Virus record (IMG/VR): IMGVR_UViG_3300032116_000102
Span: 1 to 64,000 of that record
DNA: 64,000 nucleotides
Strand: one strand, 5' to 3'
Source of the DNA: a virus
The notes under the pieces are model-generated. The model searched no databases. It saw nothing but the letters and a program-made list of their open reading frames with translations, and was not told the DNA's origin. How positions within the stretch are numbered: the first letter of the stretch is position 1; each line of letters begins with the position of its first letter. The position numbers and the translations under genes are program-made. Of this stretch, positions 9,255 through 17,046 are shown piece after piece.

Positions 9255-10151
9255 TCAGCTAATAGAAATGTTTGGAGCACCAAGTGCAACCACGTAGGGA
9301 TTCGTGGCCAGAGCCTGACGCATTGTTGCACCACGCTCGCGTTGAGCGCCAAGAGCAAGATTGGCTTGTGCGCCAACCATCATCTGTTGGATATAAGCAT
9401 TGTTCTGAGTGTTAACCATTGCTTGTGCACGGGTTAACTGATCGTTTGCAAGTTTCGTGGTGATAGGAAGCATTGACTTTGCCATTGTCACCTCTTGCTC
9501 ATTCTGGAACTGCGTCAGGTCCTTCAGATTGGAGGTGGTCATGCCCATCATGGTGCCGTAATAATCAAGCTGACGCTTTTGATTACGGTTCGTGAAATCT
9601 TCTTGGGCTGCGGCATCATTAAGGTTGATGCGTCCCAGGGGGGTATCAATGAAACGAGGTGGTTGAGCAACTTCGGTCCCCGTCTTGCCGGTGGGTGGTT
9701 TACCGGTGTAAGCAGAGACTGCTGCTTCTGCTGCGCCACCACCCAGGATGCCACCAAGAGCAGAGCCAGCAAGGCCGCCAATCACAGTGCCAACACCTGG
9801 AAGAAGTGCGGTACCAAGAGCGGCTCCAGCTGCACCACCTGCGGCAGAACCTACAAGGCCACCAGCGGCTTCAGCAGGACGGCCTTCCATCAAGGAAGGG
9901 ATAGCCATCAAAGCACCGCCGGCTAAACCGCCACGCAGGCCAGCGCGCATCGGTTTGTTACGAATATATTCCCCAGCGCCTTTAGCTTTTTCTTGTACAG
10001 ACTCAATGGTCCCGCCAAGACCGGCTTGAAGACGTGCAGCTTGTTCGTTCAAGAACTGTTGTGCCTGTTCACGGCGACCAGAAGACTGGGCTGGAGCTGC
10101 CCCGCTTGCTACTGGAGTGACAATGGGCCTGCCGTATTGATCAACTAACAT
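9255..10151 (-). CDS. Glycine-zipper membrane-inserting virion protein, 298 aa
   Basis: Residues about 70-150 form a long run of GxxxG and small residues (AAGGLVGSAAGGAAGAALG, GVGTVIGGLAGSALGGILGG), typical of proteins that insert as a channel. The C-terminal 120 residues are Gln/Met/Ala helical. A role as an ejection or pore protein is inferred from this composition. No enzymatic motif. Confidence 0.65.
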   Translation of the reverse strand: MLVDQYGRPIVTPVASGAAPAQSSGRREQAQQFLNEQAARLQAGLGGTIESVQEKAKGAGEYIRNKPMRAGLRGGLAGGALMAIPSLMEGRPAEAAGGLVGSAAGGAAGAALGTALLPGVGTVIGGLAGSALGGILGGGAAEAAVSAYTGKPPTGKTGTEVAQPPRFIDTPLGRINLNDAAAQEDFTNRNQKRQLDYYGTMMGMTTSNLKDLTQFQNEQEVTMAKSMLPITTKLANDQLTRAQAMVNTQNNAYIQQMMVGAQANLALGAQRERGATMRQALATNPYVVALGAPNISIS

Positions 10152-10186
10152 TGAATCGACCGCCGTTTGCTTATATTTCTTATATC

Positions 10187-11137
10187 TTAAATTTTATCAG
10201 TAGTCATTTCGTATTCTGCAACTGTTGGTAGTTTTGGTCTATTTCCAGAAGCAATGACTTCGTTGGCAATATTGCCACTGGTTATGCCAAGGAGAGAACC
10301 CGCTGCACCCCCAATGATTCCACGGATGGCACGTTGACGTGATGTCCCAGGAATAGAAGAACCGATTTTTGCACCTGCCGCACCAACAGCAAAACCACCT
10401 GCCATCGGAAGGTTGATTGGGAAGCCAAGCATCCGGGCTTCTGGATAACCTTGGAGATTCTCCATCGTTCCTTTAACGACACCAAGGCCAAGCAGACCCT
10501 TATCTTGGTATAGATAATTCAGATAGTTGCCGTAACGCTCTGGCGTTAAGCTTGGAATTTCTTCTTTGGCAGTGGCATACTTAAGTGGATCACCAGTACG
10601 TCCTAAGAAGAAACGTTCAAATAACTCTTGAACAGGTTGACCTGTTTGACGGCGATCTTCTGCGCCCTTTGGTGAATAGGTTTGAGCATAGCCCTCAGGG
10701 CGGAACTGCTCTTCTGGATTGGTAATGTCATAGGAACCAGCGGCTGCAATTGCCGGCACTGCAATAGCAAGTCCAGTGACTGCCTTAGCGGTTGGGCTTT
10801 CAATTTTGCCAAGACCAGCTTCTACGACACGTTGCGCGATAGCTAGCGGATGGTTCCAACGCCACCAGTAGGTCCGTGTACCGTCATTAGCTGCATCAAC
10901 CAATGCACGAGACGTATAGGCACCTGCAGCTTGCGCAGGAGTCTGCCTGACGCTGACGCCTTGTTTCTTAATATCTTCTTTAAAACGTGGATCCAGGACA
11001 CTCTGTCCGTAACCAAGGCTCCCCTGGCTGAGAATTTCGTCTCTTGCTTTGATCATTTCCCGCTGAACACGGTCGGCAGTTTTAACGCCACTGACGTATT
11101 CACCAGAAAATTCTTTTAAAAATTGAAAAGGATTCAT
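10187..11137 (-). CDS. Putative virion protein with glycine-zipper segments, 316 aa
   Basis: Starts MNPFQFLKEFSGEYVSG. Hydrophobic stretches occur near 115-135 (AVTGLAIAVPAIAAAG) and 245-300 (GFAVGAAGAKIG, GIIGGAAGSLLGITSG). The same MNPF start occurs in the next upstream protein. The start codon overlaps the end of that gene by one base. Probable ejection complex member by context. Confidence 0.65.
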   Translation of the reverse strand: MNPFQFLKEFSGEYVSGVKTADRVQREMIKARDEILSQGSLGYGQSVLDPRFKEDIKKQGVSVRQTPAQAAGAYTSRALVDAANDGTRTYWWRWNHPLAIAQRVVEAGLGKIESPTAKAVTGLAIAVPAIAAAGSYDITNPEEQFRPEGYAQTYSPKGAEDRRQTGQPVQELFERFFLGRTGDPLKYATAKEEIPSLTPERYGNYLNYLYQDKGLLGLGVVKGTMENLQGYPEARMLGFPINLPMAGGFAVGAAGAKIGSSIPGTSRQRAIRGIIGGAAGSLLGITSGNIANEVIASGNRPKLPTVAEYEMTTDKI

Positions 11138-11715
11138 TAGCCTGCCCCTCCTGTCATGATCAATTGATCAATGTAACCAGGGGGGAGATTTGGGAGCATC
11201 TTAGTAACTTGAGCGCGATAGTCATCAAGGAAGGTTTGCTCAATCCCTTGTGCTTGAAATTGCGTACCGGGGGCCACAGCCTGCGGTACTTCAAGATTAT
11301 TAACAGCTTGTCGTTGCATCATTTGCTGCATGATCTGCTGTTCTTGCGAGATCTGCGTTGGTGTTGGCTGAGAACCTCCAAGCATACCGCCTGCAACAGT
11401 TTCAGTCAGTAAAGGTGAAATCAAAGAGCCACCAAGATTGGCTGCTGATTCCAGCCTGGACGGTGCAATTTCTGCTTCGAACTTACCAGGGGATACTTCA
11501 ATACGACGACCAGTTGCTTTAGGTGGCCGAAGCTTGCGTGCCCCAAGGGTCAAAGGTAACGCAACCGCCATGTCCCCTAAGCCATAAGCCAGTCCGACGC
11601 CAGGACCACCGGCCATCGCACCAAAGCCTGCGGATAATGCACTGCCTGCTGCAACACTACCAACAACATCTTTATTCTTTGCTGCGTAACCAAGCAGGCG
11701 TGCAAAGGGATTCAT
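11137..11715 (-). CDS. Putative virion protein with hydrophobic N-terminal half, 192 aa
   Basis: Starts MNPFARLLGYAAKNKDV, then a Gly/Ala-rich membrane-type stretch (about 18-58) and a Gln/Met-rich region around 125-140 (EQQIMQQMMQRQ). Overlaps the downstream gene by one base. Function inferred only from composition. Confidence 0.65.
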   Translation of the reverse strand: MNPFARLLGYAAKNKDVVGSVAAGSALSAGFGAMAGGPGVGLAYGLGDMAVALPLTLGARKLRPPKATGRRIEVSPGKFEAEIAPSRLESAANLGGSLISPLLTETVAGGMLGGSQPTPTQISQEQQIMQQMMQRQAVNNLEVPQAVAPGTQFQAQGIEQTFLDDYRAQVTKMLPNLPPGYIDQLIMTGGAG

Positions 11716-11753
11716 ATTGTTTGCCTATATTCTTTTATTTTAAATTGCTTAGC

Positions 11754-12284
11754 TCAGATCGACAGAGAAGCCTGAGGATTCTCATTAATGAGCTCCGGGA
11801 ACTTAGGAATATCAGTATTGGTTCCTTCTGCCAGCATGGCGGAGAGGTAACCGTTTGGATCAATGTTGTCCTGACGTGGGAAAGGATTTTTAATCTTTTC
11901 GCCAGGGGGGATGACCGGGCTTAGTCCATAGGAATTATTCCACTCCGGATCAAAGTCAGGTTGCTGCTCTGGATAATTTGGAGTGGACGGACGACCGATG
12001 GTGAAGTCGTAATCCGTTTCCATGTTGAAACGTCCTCGCCCTGGAAACATTTCATAACCATCTTGAAGCTCACCTTCTGGAACGAAGTTAAGCTCGTTGA
12101 GATTTAACCGTCTGTTAGCAACACGTTTAGTTAGATCTTGCGGACCAAAACGCGACGTGATCCAAGGCGTTTCTTGTACTGCCGCCTTGAGATCGTACTG
12201 ATCTTTGAAGTTTAATTTTTTATCTTTATTGCCGCCAAACTTAATGTAATCACCCGGTGTAGTGCGCGGCCTTTCTATTTTCAT
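11754..12284 (-). CDS. Unknown protein, 176 aa
   Basis: Starts MKIERPRTTPGDYIKFGG; proline, aspartate and aromatic rich, with no hydrophobic helix and probably extended. The ATG overlaps the stop of the 72-aa gene (ATGA). Unrecognised. Confidence 0.6.
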   Translation of the reverse strand: MKIERPRTTPGDYIKFGGNKDKKLNFKDQYDLKAAVQETPWITSRFGPQDLTKRVANRRLNLNELNFVPEGELQDGYEMFPGRGRFNMETDYDFTIGRPSTPNYPEQQPDFDPEWNNSYGLSPVIPPGEKIKNPFPRQDNIDPNGYLSAMLAEGTNTDIPKFPELINENPQASLSI

Positions 12285-12499
12285 TTAGCTTTCTTTTTCT
12301 TGTGTAAGCCTACCAAGGTTTTACGTAAGTTTGCTTGCTTTACAGTTTTTTCGTCATACTTGTCTGGGCTAGACAGTACATTCTCCTGAAGCTGGGCTGC
12401 GCTGATGCCACGGGATTTGGCCTTGGCCGTAAAAGCGCCTTCCTTGATATCAGCACCCTGGATCCACTTTTTATCTTTTTTCTTTTCAGCCATGATCAA
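12281..12499 (-). CDS. Basic small protein, 72 aa
   Basis: Lysine-rich at both ends (MAEKKKDKKW after the first two residues, and GLHKKKKAK at the C-terminus), with a helical centre. The second ATG (MAEKKK, 12493) may be the true start. It overlaps its neighbours by four bases on each side. Unrecognised. Confidence 0.55.
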   Translation of the reverse strand: MIMAEKKKDKKWIQGADIKEGAFTAKAKSRGISAAQLQENVLSSPDKYDEKTVKQANLRKTLVGLHKKKKAK

Positions 12500-14481
12500 A
12501 TACCAATACCAAATTGTTTGAGAATTGATTGGGGATCGCGTCCTTCAATTGTAGCTCGACGCAATGCTTCACTTACTTCCAGGGACTTGCGTTTTTGTTC
12601 TGGAGTCGAGGTGATGGTTGTTTTAAATTCAGGGTAACTTCCCTGGCGCAATGTCAGCTTGGTCTCTTCACGTTGAAGAGCTGTGGGCCTTAACTCTGGA
12701 TCGGCAATGGGTTTGTCACGTGGTTCAATTCCATAAATCCCAATAGAACGTCCAGTTTGCGAACGATCTCCTTCAAAGATTTGGGGAAGACCGCCCGTTT
12801 CAATATCAAAGTCACGAACACGTGTTTTTTGTCCGCCTTGAAGAATTTCACGAACAGCTTCAGCGGTTGGATTACCACCACCAGCAACAAACTCAGCAAG
12901 ATTCCTGCCGCCACCACCTCTGGCTTTTGTTTCAATTGAAGGACGACCGCCACGAATCTCAAGAGTTTCAGGAATAATTTCACCAGTTGCTTCGTCCACC
13001 TCAAAGAAGGGGCGCACACCTTCCTCTCTCTTCAGCGGTTTGTATTGAGTGCCAAGGGATTCCAGGGATTCCATCCGCCCACGCACGTAGTCGCGTTCTG
13101 CGAGTGCGTCACCAAGATCGACATTGACAGAGTCTGGATTGAGAGACTGTTTCTCATTCATCATTTTGTTAAGAAGGCGGGTGTAATACCCACCCTGCCC
13201 TGGTTCATCTGCTGCGGCAAACCGGAACTGAGGCTCTAATTGATCGATTTCTTCCAGTCGATTAATAATTGCTTGTTTCTGCTCGCCAAGCTCAGAAATC
13301 CGGTTGGTTAAGTTAATATCTTTTTCAACAAGATTATCAATAAACTCCCCTTGGCCGGTCGGTTTATAAAACTTGCCGGTTGGGATGGTTTCTTCTAATA
13401 ACTCCGTTTGCACACGCGGTTGAATGGTCAAAGGAGAAGACGGTGTTTGTGACAGACGGGAAAGAACGGCTGGATCACCGGTTGAGGCGTAAAGCTCTAT
13501 AGCTTCTGCAATTGCAGGATCGGTACCCATTACACGTTCACGCCGATAACGTCCTGGGATAGTGGCACCTAATTCTTCAAACTTAGATTGAAGGAAAGAT
13601 TGTGCTTGCTCACGAGGACTGGCGGCAGCAGCAGGAAGGAGAGGAATGGTTTGCTGTTGGTTAACAGCGTCGGGAGGAATGGTTGCCTCGCCCCAGGGAT
13701 CAGCAATATTGACTTGTTTAACAATGCGGCCGGTTAGTTGATCTTCTCCGGATTCAACAGCGTTAATGAATTGATCCGCTGTGACAGGAGCTTGAATCTT
13801 TTGTAGGTCGGTTAGGGTTGCAGTATTTGTTTCAAGCCGAGCAGCTGCATTCAATAGATCTTGTTGTGCCGTGGCACGGCGGGCAGCTTGCAGTTCGGGA
13901 GACGGGGGATATTTCTTTTCAAAAGCGGCAAGTGCAGCCGAGCGGTAACCAGGTTCCGCTTGGCGCTCCCGATAACCAACACCATAGAAACGAGAGGTTG
14001 GAGCAGGGAAATTTAATTCTTCTGCCGTAGGTTCTGGCAGTTCAGATTCCAGTTGACGCCTGTATTGCGTAAAGGCCTCTTCCTCCGTAGGCATGACGCT
14101 ACGGCTTGCAATCTTTGATGGTGCTGGCACAGGGGTTGCAGGTGCAGGCTCTGCAGCAACACGACGAACAGCCTGCTCCATGTCCGCAAGATTAACTTGG
14201 CGTACACCAGCGGTTGCAGATTTGGCTGGACCCTTGGGAAGCTGTTGCCTGCGGCCCATCAAAGCCCTGGCACCAAACCCCACACCAGCCAATGCACCCA
14301 AGCCGAGAGCTGCAGTACCCAACGCGGCAAGTGGGTTGAACTCTTGTTGTGGTGCTTTGAGTTGATTACGGCGGAATTCAAGAACTTCTGGGGCCATCTG
14401 CGCCCTTTCCTGCTCATCTTCTGGAATTGGCGCTCCAGTGGCACGACTGTAGGCGTAAAAGTCAGCAGGGGAGATCGCCAT
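12496..14481 (-). CDS. Large putative internal virion protein, 661 aa
   Basis: First gene of the leftward virion block. A hydrophobic glycine-rich segment (about 48-72, PLAALGTAALGLGALAGVG) is followed by roughly 590 residues of charged helical sequence rich in Arg, Glu and Gln. Size and layout resemble large podovirus core or ejection proteins. No transglycosylase motif was seen. The ATG faces a divergent intergenic region. Confidence 0.65.
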   Translation of the reverse strand: MAISPADFYAYSRATGAPIPEDEQERAQMAPEVLEFRRNQLKAPQQEFNPLAALGTAALGLGALAGVGFGARALMGRRQQLPKGPAKSATAGVRQVNLADMEQAVRRVAAEPAPATPVPAPSKIASRSVMPTEEEAFTQYRRQLESELPEPTAEELNFPAPTSRFYGVGYRERQAEPGYRSAALAAFEKKYPPSPELQAARRATAQQDLLNAAARLETNTATLTDLQKIQAPVTADQFINAVESGEDQLTGRIVKQVNIADPWGEATIPPDAVNQQQTIPLLPAAAASPREQAQSFLQSKFEELGATIPGRYRRERVMGTDPAIAEAIELYASTGDPAVLSRLSQTPSSPLTIQPRVQTELLEETIPTGKFYKPTGQGEFIDNLVEKDINLTNRISELGEQKQAIINRLEEIDQLEPQFRFAAADEPGQGGYYTRLLNKMMNEKQSLNPDSVNVDLGDALAERDYVRGRMESLESLGTQYKPLKREEGVRPFFEVDEATGEIIPETLEIRGGRPSIETKARGGGGRNLAEFVAGGGNPTAEAVREILQGGQKTRVRDFDIETGGLPQIFEGDRSQTGRSIGIYGIEPRDKPIADPELRPTALQREETKLTLRQGSYPEFKTTITSTPEQKRKSLEVSEALRRATIEGRDPQSILKQFGIGI

Positions 14482-14602
14482 AACCTTTACAGATGTATTT
14501 ATGTTCTTTTGATGGTTACATTCTAACTTTGGATAATTAAAAAACGTAATTATCCTGTAAACTAAGGAATATAAACCGTTAACGGCGGTAAAGAACGCAA
14601 AA
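14482..14602. promoter_or_regulatory. Divergent control region with 9-bp inverted repeat
   Basis: This 121-bp gap separates the leftward virion block from the rightward early block. It holds a perfect dyad, GGATAATTA at 14531-14539 and TAATTATCC at 14547-14555, and a 10-bp palindrome CCGTTAACGG at 14577-14586. Either could be an operator. No confident -35/-10 pair was found. Confidence 0.45.
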
Positions 14603-14815
14603 ATGGACGAAGCACTTAGGGAAAGGCGCGAAAACGTACGTCAAACAATTGACCAACGCGCCAATGAACTGCGTGAAGGGGGCATGCACCCGTTCGAAGT
14701 CCAGAATCTACGGTCAGCCGCGAACCAGGAACTGGCCATGGCCGTGCCAGATACTGCAAAATACCAACAAGCACTCAACTTGGCCGCACAGCACGTACAA
14801 AAAGGCGCCGTCTAA
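14603..14815 (+). CDS. Unknown helical protein, 70 aa
   Basis: First rightward gene. Starts MDEALRERRENVRQTIDQ; highly charged and helical. It is followed within 30 bases by a strong terminator, so it appears to be a single-gene unit. Unrecognised. Confidence 0.6.
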   Translation: MDEALRERRENVRQTIDQRANELREGGMHPFEVQNLRSAANQELAMAVPDTAKYQQALNLAAQHVQKGAV

Positions 14816-14842
14816 AACAACAGTGTAATTTTTAAGTCAAAC

Positions 14843-14866
14843 GCCGGGGTTGCACCCGGCTTTTTT
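14843..14866 (+). terminator. Rho-independent terminator
   Basis: Stem GCCGGG (14843-14848) pairs with CCCGGC (14855-14860), six-base loop, followed by six T residues. It ends the 70-aa gene transcript. Confidence 0.85.
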
Positions 14867-15229
14867 GTGTGAATTTTTGGGGTAAGTAGGGAGTTTACGT
14901 ACAAATTAGGGAAAATAGTACATATTTATACAAAAAGCGGCCCTATACAGTTCTGAAAAGGGTACAAAATTACCTGACGCTTCTCCCACCCCCCAACCGA
15001 GGGAGATGCTGTGTAGAAAAAAAGAACAGCATGAGTTATCTAAGGATGATTCTCATTAATATCACCGGAATTTTGATACGAATTCGTATCGACCGAGGAA
15101 TGTCACGGTTTCCTGACATGTTTGGGGCAAACTTAGCGCCCCGCTCTCCCGCGCTCGAAATAGGACAGTGAGCGGAACGGACTTCAAGCATTCTCTTGTT
15201 TTATCAAGGGAGTTGATTGAGTTCACGTC
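14867..15229. other. 363-bp gene-free region with palindromes and hairpins
   Basis: No convincing gene. The left part is AT-rich. The right part holds the palindrome at 15075-15090, a hairpin GGGGC/GCCCC at 15124-15142 and a hairpin CCGCTC/GAGCGG at 15141-15175. Probably the control region of the early block; a replication origin cannot be excluded, but no iteron array was seen. Confidence 0.4.
15075..15090. promoter_or_regulatory. 16-bp perfect palindrome, copy 1
   Basis: GATACGAATTCGTATC, identical to 16692-16707; with flanks, 19 bases (TTGATACGAATTCGTATCG) are shared. This copy is in the gene-free region before the early block. Candidate operator for a dimeric repressor, or the tip of an RNA hairpin as at copy 2. 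Confidence 0.5.
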
Positions 15230-15255
15230 GAGCTGGACGTTAAACGTAGCGCTAC
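15230..15255 (+). promoter_or_regulatory. GACGTTAAAC element, weak member (A1)
   Basis: GACGTTAAAC at 15236-15245 matches the conserved loop of elements A2 to A4. The flanking stem is poor here (GCT 15232-15234 with AGC 15248-15250) and overlaps a palindrome GTAGCGCTAC. It lies 19-38 bases before the ATG at 15274. Confidence 0.4.
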
Positions 15256-15273
15256 CCCATCGCAACTTCACTC

Positions 15274-15456
15274 ATGTTTGCAGTTACCTACTTCGACTAC
15301 GGCTGCCCCGACTTCGGTGGTCAAGAGTATTACGAGGAGGAGAAGTTGTTCTCCAACTGGCCTGCTGCCGAAAGGTACATTCGTTCCCTCGAGGATTACG
15401 AATTCATCTCGGCGGTATATCACTTCAGCTGCTTCGAAGACGACATTCCGTTCTGA
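15274..15456 (+). CDS. 60-aa acidic protein ending in an SSB-like tip
   Basis: Starts MFAVTYFDYGCPDF; small, acidic and aromatic, without hydrophobic helix. The last residues are FEDDIPF, almost the same as the C-terminal tip of bacterial SSB (DDDIPF), which docks partner proteins such as exonuclease I, RecO and PriA. It is far too short for a full SSB OB fold. A mimic that binds host SSB partners is an inference. The leader CGCAACTTCACTC has no Shine-Dalgarno sequence. Its stop codon lies in the 5-prime strand of structure D1. Confidence 0.65.
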   Translation: MFAVTYFDYGCPDFGGQEYYEEEKLFSNWPAAERYIRSLEDYEFISAVYHFSCFEDDIPF

Positions 15457-15502
15457 GTACCAGGCGTGACGCCAGGGGATCGAATCCCCTACTCAGTATT
15501 GC
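15453..15502 (+). ncRNA. tRNA-like three-way junction RNA element D1
   Basis: Closing stem CTGAGT (15453-15458) with ACTCAG (15491-15496); hairpin GGCG-TGA-CGCC (15463-15473); T-arm-like hairpin AGGGG with 7-base loop ATCGAAT and CCCCT (15474-15490), stacked directly on the closing stem as in a tRNA. It is followed by TATTGCC. There is no D-arm or anticodon arm of normal size, so it is not a usual tRNA. The stop codon of the preceding gene is inside the closing stem. Confidence 0.5.
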
Positions 15503-15528
15503 CCCCAGCGGAGATGGGCGCCGCACAC

Positions 15529-15693
15529 ATGGAGAAATCCGTGATGGTCTACGTTGTCACATTGTGTGATCTGTATGCTGATCACCTGATGAATGTCTTT
15601 AGCAGCAAAGAAGCTGCTAATGCATGGATAGCGAAACAGGACAAGGAGGAGGGCGAGTATTGGCTTATCAATGCCATGGTCGTCATCAACTGA
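15529..15693 (+). CDS. Unknown small protein, 54 aa
   Basis: Chosen start MEKSVMVYVVTLCDLY; an upstream in-frame ATG at 15514 sits directly after GGAG and is a possible alternative. The C-terminus EEGEYWLINAMVVIN is hydrophobic. The sequence resembles small SRE-type phage proteins only in size. Its stop lies inside RNA element D2. Confidence 0.55.
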   Translation: MEKSVMVYVVTLCDLYADHLMNVFSSKEAANAWIAKQDKEEGEYWLINAMVVIN

Positions 15694-15740
15694 TCCGTCA
15701 AAGCGGGTTCCAGGGTGCAAACCCCTGGACAGTTATTGCC
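15688..15740 (+). ncRNA. tRNA-like three-way junction RNA element D2
   Basis: Closing stem AACTG (15688-15692) with CAGTT (15730-15734); short hairpin CCG/CGG (15695-15706); T-arm-like hairpin TCCAGGG, loop TGCAAAC, CCCTGGA (15709-15729) directly adjacent to the closing stem; followed by ATTGCC. Same architecture and tail as D1 with different stem bases. The stop codon of the 54-aa gene is within the closing stem. Confidence 0.5.
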
Positions 15741-15769
15741 ACAATCCCGTGGCATCCACTCAACGCAAC

Positions 15770-15937
15770 ATGATTCGTCAGCGATTGTCCCAGCTTCTTG
15801 CCGTAGCAGCGGTCAAGGTAGCTCAAGATCAAACTCCTGAGCGCATCAAAGCTCAACTCAAAGTGCGGCGTGATGCATTGACTCATGAGGTCAATGATTA
15901 TCGCAACGCACTGTCCAACTTCATCGCAGCTAAGTAA
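15770..15937 (+). CDS. Basic helical protein, 55 aa
   Basis: Starts MIRQRLSQLLAVAAVKVAQ; entirely helical with a conserved-looking DALTHEVNDYRNAL region. The leader CCACTCAACGCAAC lacks a Shine-Dalgarno sequence. Unrecognised. Confidence 0.55.
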   Translation: MIRQRLSQLLAVAAVKVAQDQTPERIKAQLKVRRDALTHEVNDYRNALSNFIAAK

Positions 15938-15939
15938 CC

Positions 15940-16182
15940 ATGAAACCTGTCATGATCTACCAGCCTTCCTGCGAACATAACTTACGTGTCGCATGGTATG
16001 GCGGTGAGAGTACACAACTTCACTTCGAGAAGCTCAACATCCAGGGCGAGTGGTACGACAGAGATGTCCGTACCCTTGGCCATGGTATCCCCACAGGGAT
16101 CAAGGAGATGCTTCTCGAGATGGAGAACTACTATCACGAAGGTATCATCCTTGAACAAGAACGTATTTACCAAATGATGTGA
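15940..16182 (+). CDS. Unknown protein, 80 aa
   Basis: Starts MKPVMIYQPSCEHNLRVAWY two bases after the previous stop, so it is in the same operon. Mixed alpha/beta, acidic C-terminus. Unrecognised. Confidence 0.6.
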   Translation: MKPVMIYQPSCEHNLRVAWYGGESTQLHFEKLNIQGEWYDRDVRTLGHGIPTGIKEMLLEMENYYHEGIILEQERIYQMM

Positions 16183-16185
16183 ATG

Positions 16186-16235
16186 ATTCCTGCTCTAAGG
16201 GGCTACGGCCCTTTACTGCAGGAATTAACTCCTGC
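16186..16235 (+). promoter_or_regulatory. Bistable RNA hairpin element C1
   Basis: ATTCCTGC (16186-16193) pairs perfectly with GCAGGAAT (16218-16225) around an inner hairpin AAGGG/CCCTT. A second TCCTGC at 16230-16235 can pair with the same GCAGGA (loop ATTAAC), giving two mutually exclusive folds. Shares TCCTGCTCT, TTTACTGCAGGA and AAC-TCCTGC with C2. Lies just before the SSB-like gene at 16260. Confidence 0.5.
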
Positions 16236-16259
16236 TTCATTCAACTCAACTCAAGTCAA

Positions 16260-16661
16260 ATGTCTGACTACAAGAAGCTCCCTGACTTCCAGCAAACCGT
16301 ACTGCACGGACGCATTGCTCACATGGAGGTGGTCGACTACCAGGATCAGAAGTTCCTCTCTGTATCCCTGGTCCACACCATCTCCGAAGCAACGGACGTA
16401 CGTGTACGGTTTACCAACAGCAACGGCCTGCTTACGGCATTCAACAATGGCACTCTTGTCGTAGGACAGGAGCTGACCATCAGCGGTACCATCAAGGGCA
16501 TTCGTTCCTTCTACATGAAGGACGATGTCCTGACACCGCTCAAGATGCCGGAACTTCAATTCCGTTGCATGAGTTATGCCTTTGGTTCCAAGCCTCAGCC
16601 CAAAGCTGAAGCTGTAATCACACCAGTGGCAGAACCTACGCTGGAAGAAATTCCCTTCTGA
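16260..16661 (+). CDS. Small SSB-like OB-fold protein, 133 aa
   Basis: Starts MSDYKKLPDFQQTVLHGRIA after the G-poor leader TCAACTCAACTCAAGTCAA. Beta-rich with an internal TISGTIKGIR strand pair and a Pro/Ala linker near the end. The C-terminal tip is TLEEIPF, like the acidic tip of SSB proteins. A single-strand DNA-binding or SSB-partner-binding role is inferred. A second tipped protein (31279-32094) is larger. Confidence 0.55.
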   Translation: MSDYKKLPDFQQTVLHGRIAHMEVVDYQDQKFLSVSLVHTISEATDVRVRFTNSNGLLTAFNNGTLVVGQELTISGTIKGIRSFYMKDDVLTPLKMPELQFRCMSYAFGSKPQPKAEAVITPVAEPTLEEIPF

Positions 16662-16669
16662 GACAGCAC

Positions 16670-16741
16670 TCCTGCTCTTAACCCTTCCGTTGATACGAAT
16701 TCGTATCGGCGGTGGGTTTACTGCAGGACTGAACATCCTGC
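16670..16741 (+). promoter_or_regulatory. Bistable RNA hairpin element C2
   Basis: TCCTGC (16670-16675) pairs with GCAGGA (16723-16728) around a long stem AACCC/GGGTT (16680-16718) capped by the palindrome GATACGAATTCGTATC. A second TCCTGC at 16736-16741 competes for the same GCAGGA. Same layout as C1. Ends 19 bases before the ATG at 16761. Confidence 0.5.
16692..16707. promoter_or_regulatory. 16-bp perfect palindrome, copy 2
   Basis: Identical to the palindrome at 15075-15090. Here it forms the tip of RNA element C2. Confidence 0.5.
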
Positions 16742-16760
16742 ATCCACCTCATACAACACT

Positions 16761-17045
16761 ATGCCAATCACCATTGATCATCACGACATCCTCAAAGCAC
16801 TTGGGCTTTACAAACTTGAGGTAACAGACTACTACCTTGAATTTGATAACAACCATGTTTATATGCATTGGGTTTCCTGTCCCAATGACATCGAAGAGTA
16901 CTTGAAGAATGAGAATGATATTTATTTATGCCTTGACTTTCAAGTCAAGGGCAAATGGTTATCTGCTGAGTACTTTGTCAACGACAAAGAGGCGGTAACT
17001 GAACGTCCTTTCATTAACTGCCGTTATCTTTTGGAGATCAACTGA
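16761..17045 (+). CDS. Unknown acidic protein, 94 aa
   Basis: Starts MPITIDHHDILKALGLYKLE. It contains CPNDIEEYLKNENDIYLCLD; mixed alpha/beta. The leader CATCCACCTCATACAACACT has no Shine-Dalgarno sequence. Unrecognised. Confidence 0.6.
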   Translation: MPITIDHHDILKALGLYKLEVTDYYLEFDNNHVYMHWVSCPNDIEEYLKNENDIYLCLDFQVKGKWLSAEYFVNDKEAVTERPFINCRYLLEIN

Positions 17046-17046
17046 C

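Noticed and set aside
9495-10029. Plus-strand frames opposite the glycine-zipper gene
   Set aside because: Shadow frames caused by GC-rich small-residue codons on the minus strand.
15453-15502. Ordinary tRNA gene
   Set aside because: The T-arm and closing stem look right, but there is no D-arm and the middle hairpin has a 3-base loop, so it cannot work as a normal tRNA.
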